Source of the DNA: Candidatus Parepulonipiscium sp. PG-Nun2H_MBin03
Lineage (GTDB): Bacteria > Bacillota > Clostridia > Lachnospirales > Cellulosilyticaceae
DNA: 25,055 bases
Direction of reading: 5' to 3'
Assembly (NCBI GenBank): GCA_001995005.1
Contig: MDJN01000164.1
Span: forward strand, 1-25,055
The stretch's first letter is position 1; every line of letters starts with the position of its first letter. Shown piece after piece: positions 23,670-25,055 of the stretch. The position numbers and the translations under genes were made by a program. A model generated the notes under the pieces. That model was not told where the DNA came from. It was given only the letters and a program-made list of their open reading frames with translations, and searched no databases.

Positions 23670-23717
23670 ATGAAATTTAAAAAAAGGAAAATTATGTTAA
23701 ATTATAATTTAAGGTGA
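23670..23717 (+). pseudogene. Second short signal-peptide-like remnant
   Basis: ATG 23670, preceded by TAAAGGA, opens 15 codons (MKFKKRKIMLNYNLR) and stops. The first ten positions end in KIML exactly as in the remnant at 23559, and the DNA GAAAATTATGTTA is identical in both (23576-23588 and 23687-23699). It is probably another decayed copy of the same lipoprotein opening; alternatively a tiny leader peptide. Confidence 0.4.
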
Positions 23718-23735
23718 TGTAAAGGAGAATACGTT

Positions 23736-24830
23736 ATGAAATTAAATGCAAAAATGAAAAAAGCAATGGTTATGTCTGTGCTAGTAACAATATTTTCAGT
23801 AGGATGTTCGAGTGGAGGAGATGCAGCAGATAAAAACATAACACTTAGAATTGGAGCTGGTCATGTTTTGGAAAATATTACTTGGACTATGGCTATGGAA
23901 GAGCACTTTGTTACAGAAGTAGATGCACGTGCTAGCGAACTTGGGTATAACATAACTTGGATTAAGTCTTATGGTGGTTCGGTGGCAAAACTAGGTGAAT
24001 GTTTAGAGGCAGTGGAAAGTGGTATTTTAGATATAACATATGTAAATTTTGGTTTTGAATCGTTTGCTTTGGCACCTCATAACATGGATTTTAGAATACC
24101 TTTTACATGTCCGGATTCTAATATTGTAAGCAAAGCTACTCTGGCACTTTTTGAAGCGTATCCAGAAGAAATGTCTGAGGTGTTTGAAAAAAATCATAAT
24201 CAAACTGTATTAGGTGTTGGAGTAACAGATAACTATGTAATATACTCCAAAAAACCAATAAATAGTATGGATGATTTTAAAGGATTGAGTGTTGGGGGCG
24301 GGGCAGGATACATGTATTGGTTGAACAATGCAGGAGCTATTCCGGTAACTGCAAATTTAAATGAGGCATATACGAGTTTGCAAACAGGAGTATTTGATGC
24401 GAATATAGGTCCGCTAGGTGCGTCGTATGGCGTAAAACTACATGAGGTTGCACCATATGTAATAATGACAGATTTTGGAGCAAAAATGGCAGGAGCTTTA
24501 ACTATAAACAATGATACATTAGAAAATTTACCACAGGATTTACGAGATGTAATAATTGAAGTTGGTGCAGGTTACAGTGAATATGAAGCTAAGCTTACCC
24601 AAGATAAGTATTTAAAAGATATAGAATCACTAAAAGAAGAAGGAGCAGAATTTATTGTTTTTTCTGACCAGGCTAAGCAAGAGTGGGTTAATCTTATACC
24701 AGATGTTGCACAAGAATTGGTAGATGAGTTAGAGGCAGCTGGATTTGATGGCAAAGATATGTTAGATGCATATTGGGGTGCATTAAGTGATAATGGGTAT
24801 GATATGACAGTGAATTGGAAGTTTAGATAA
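23736..24830 (+). CDS. dctP: TRAP transporter solute-binding lipoprotein (DctP family)
   Basis: The 364-residue protein has a lipoprotein signal peptide (MKLNAKMKKAM, hydrophobic core, lipobox SVGC with the cysteine at about residue 24). The mature DctP-type periplasmic-binding fold follows: NITLRIGAGHVLENITWTMAMEEHF, SYGGSVAKLGECLEAVESGILDITYVN, LNEAYTSLQTGVFDANIGP. Such proteins capture organic acids or related anions outside the cell and hand them to the DctQ/DctM permease, driven by an ion gradient. Gram-positive anchoring by lipid fits the lipobox. The ligand cannot be read from sequence. AAAGGAG precedes ATG 23736. dctQ begins 35 bases downstream. Confidence 0.93.
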   Translation: MKLNAKMKKAMVMSVLVTIFSVGCSSGGDAADKNITLRIGAGHVLENITWTMAMEEHFVTEVDARASELGYNITWIKSYGGSVAKLGECLEAVESGILDITYVNFGFESFALAPHNMDFRIPFTCPDSNIVSKATLALFEAYPEEMSEVFEKNHNQTVLGVGVTDNYVIYSKKPINSMDDFKGLSVGGGAGYMYWLNNAGAIPVTANLNEAYTSLQTGVFDANIGPLGASYGVKLHEVAPYVIMTDFGAKMAGALTINNDTLENLPQDLRDVIIEVGAGYSEYEAKLTQDKYLKDIESLKEEGAEFIVFSDQAKQEWVNLIPDVAQELVDELEAAGFDGKDMLDAYWGALSDNGYDMTVNWKFR

Positions 24831-24865
24831 ATACTATTAAATAGTTTGTATAAAGGAGGTAGTGC

Positions 24866-25055
24866 ATGAAGACTTTTTATAGTATCCAATCTATAGTAAA
24901 TAAGATTTTACATGTTATAAGTTTTATAGGTTCTGTATGGATTATGTTCTTAATGGTTTTAATAACGTCTGATGTTTGTGGTAGAGTATTTTTTGCAACT
25001 TCTATTCAGGGAACAGCAGAAATAGTGGCCAATTCTATTGTAGCAATAGCATTCT
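24866..25055 (+). CDS. dctQ: TRAP transporter small permease subunit (DctQ family), partial at window end
   Basis: ATG 24866 after AAAGGAGG opens a frame that runs off the window after 63 residues. The first membrane helix (VISFIGSVWIMFLMVLITSDVCGRVFF) contains the DctQ-type S/T-D-V-x-x-R-x-F motif, followed by the loop SIQGTAEIVANSIVAIAF leading into helix two. DctQ is the four-helix partner of the large DctM permease, which should lie just beyond the window. Confidence 0.88.
   Translation, partial: MKTFYSIQSIVNKILHVISFIGSVWIMFLMVLITSDVCGRVFFATSIQGTAEIVANSIVAIAF

Noticed and set aside
1..25055. CRISPR arrays, prophage, insertion-sequence transposase, toxin-antitoxin or secondary-metabolite genes
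   Set aside because: No regularly spaced repeats, transposase or integrase motifs, or paired toxin-antitoxin frames were seen on either strand; most of the window is core metabolism.

Overview
The window is AT-rich (roughly one third G+C by eye) and looks like a chromosomal segment of a low-G+C anaerobic Firmicute, most likely a Clostridia/Lachnospirales-type organism. The evidence is the clostridial type II fatty-acid gene order with FabK as enoyl reductase, an oxygen-sensitive pyruvate formate-lyase pair, strong AGGAGG-type ribosome sites, sigma-A-like promoters, a CheV coupling protein and a TRAP transporter. Assignment below class level is inference.

Layout. 1-848: the end of a possible structured RNA or palindrome, then a peptide-type ABC ATPase gene that has lost its Walker A segment in frame. 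981-1054: tRNA-Met(CAT) with its own promoter and terminator. 1233-2126: cheV. 2127-2399: a spacer with a GC-rich palindrome between 14-bp direct repeats. 2400-2714: an unrecognised 104-residue protein. 2782-11777: a complete fatty-acid synthesis and acetyl-CoA carboxylase operon, fabH-acpP-fabK-fabD-fabG-fabF-accB-fabZ-accC-accD-accA. It continues with no visible terminator into an aconitase-like hydratase, a CvfB-type S1 RNA-binding protein, a 44-residue membrane-type protein and a GNAT acetyltransferase, and ends at a bidirectional terminator near 15573-15604. 15586-18600 (minus strand): pflA and pflB, read from a promoter whose spacer is filled by a 22-bp perfect palindrome. 18895-19749: a DUF368/PopT-type membrane protein. 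19877-23296: an ADP-ribosylglycohydrolase, PfkB-family kinase, PnuC-family transporter and DeoR-family regulator cassette. 23297-25055: a promoter, two decayed signal-peptide openings, a TRAP solute-binding lipoprotein (dctP) and the start of the TRAP small permease (dctQ).

How the genes work together. AccABCD makes malonyl-CoA, FabD loads it on AcpP, FabH starts chains, FabF elongates, and FabG/FabZ/FabK complete each reduction cycle. No FabT or FapR regulator is encoded here, but an inverted repeat encloses the operon promoter. PflB, activated by the radical-SAM enzyme PflA, cleaves pyruvate to acetyl-CoA and formate and so supplies the precursor.

The best candidate for an undescribed system is the glycohydrolase-kinase-PnuC-DeoR cassette. 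It resembles E. coli yegTUVW in logic (transporter, ADP-ribosylglycohydrolase-type protein, PfkB kinase, regulator) but uses a PnuC-type importer and a DeoR regulator. A shared 9-base motif occurs in inverted pairs in front of both of its transcription units. It may be a riboside salvage or breakdown pathway; the substrate cannot be read from the sequence.
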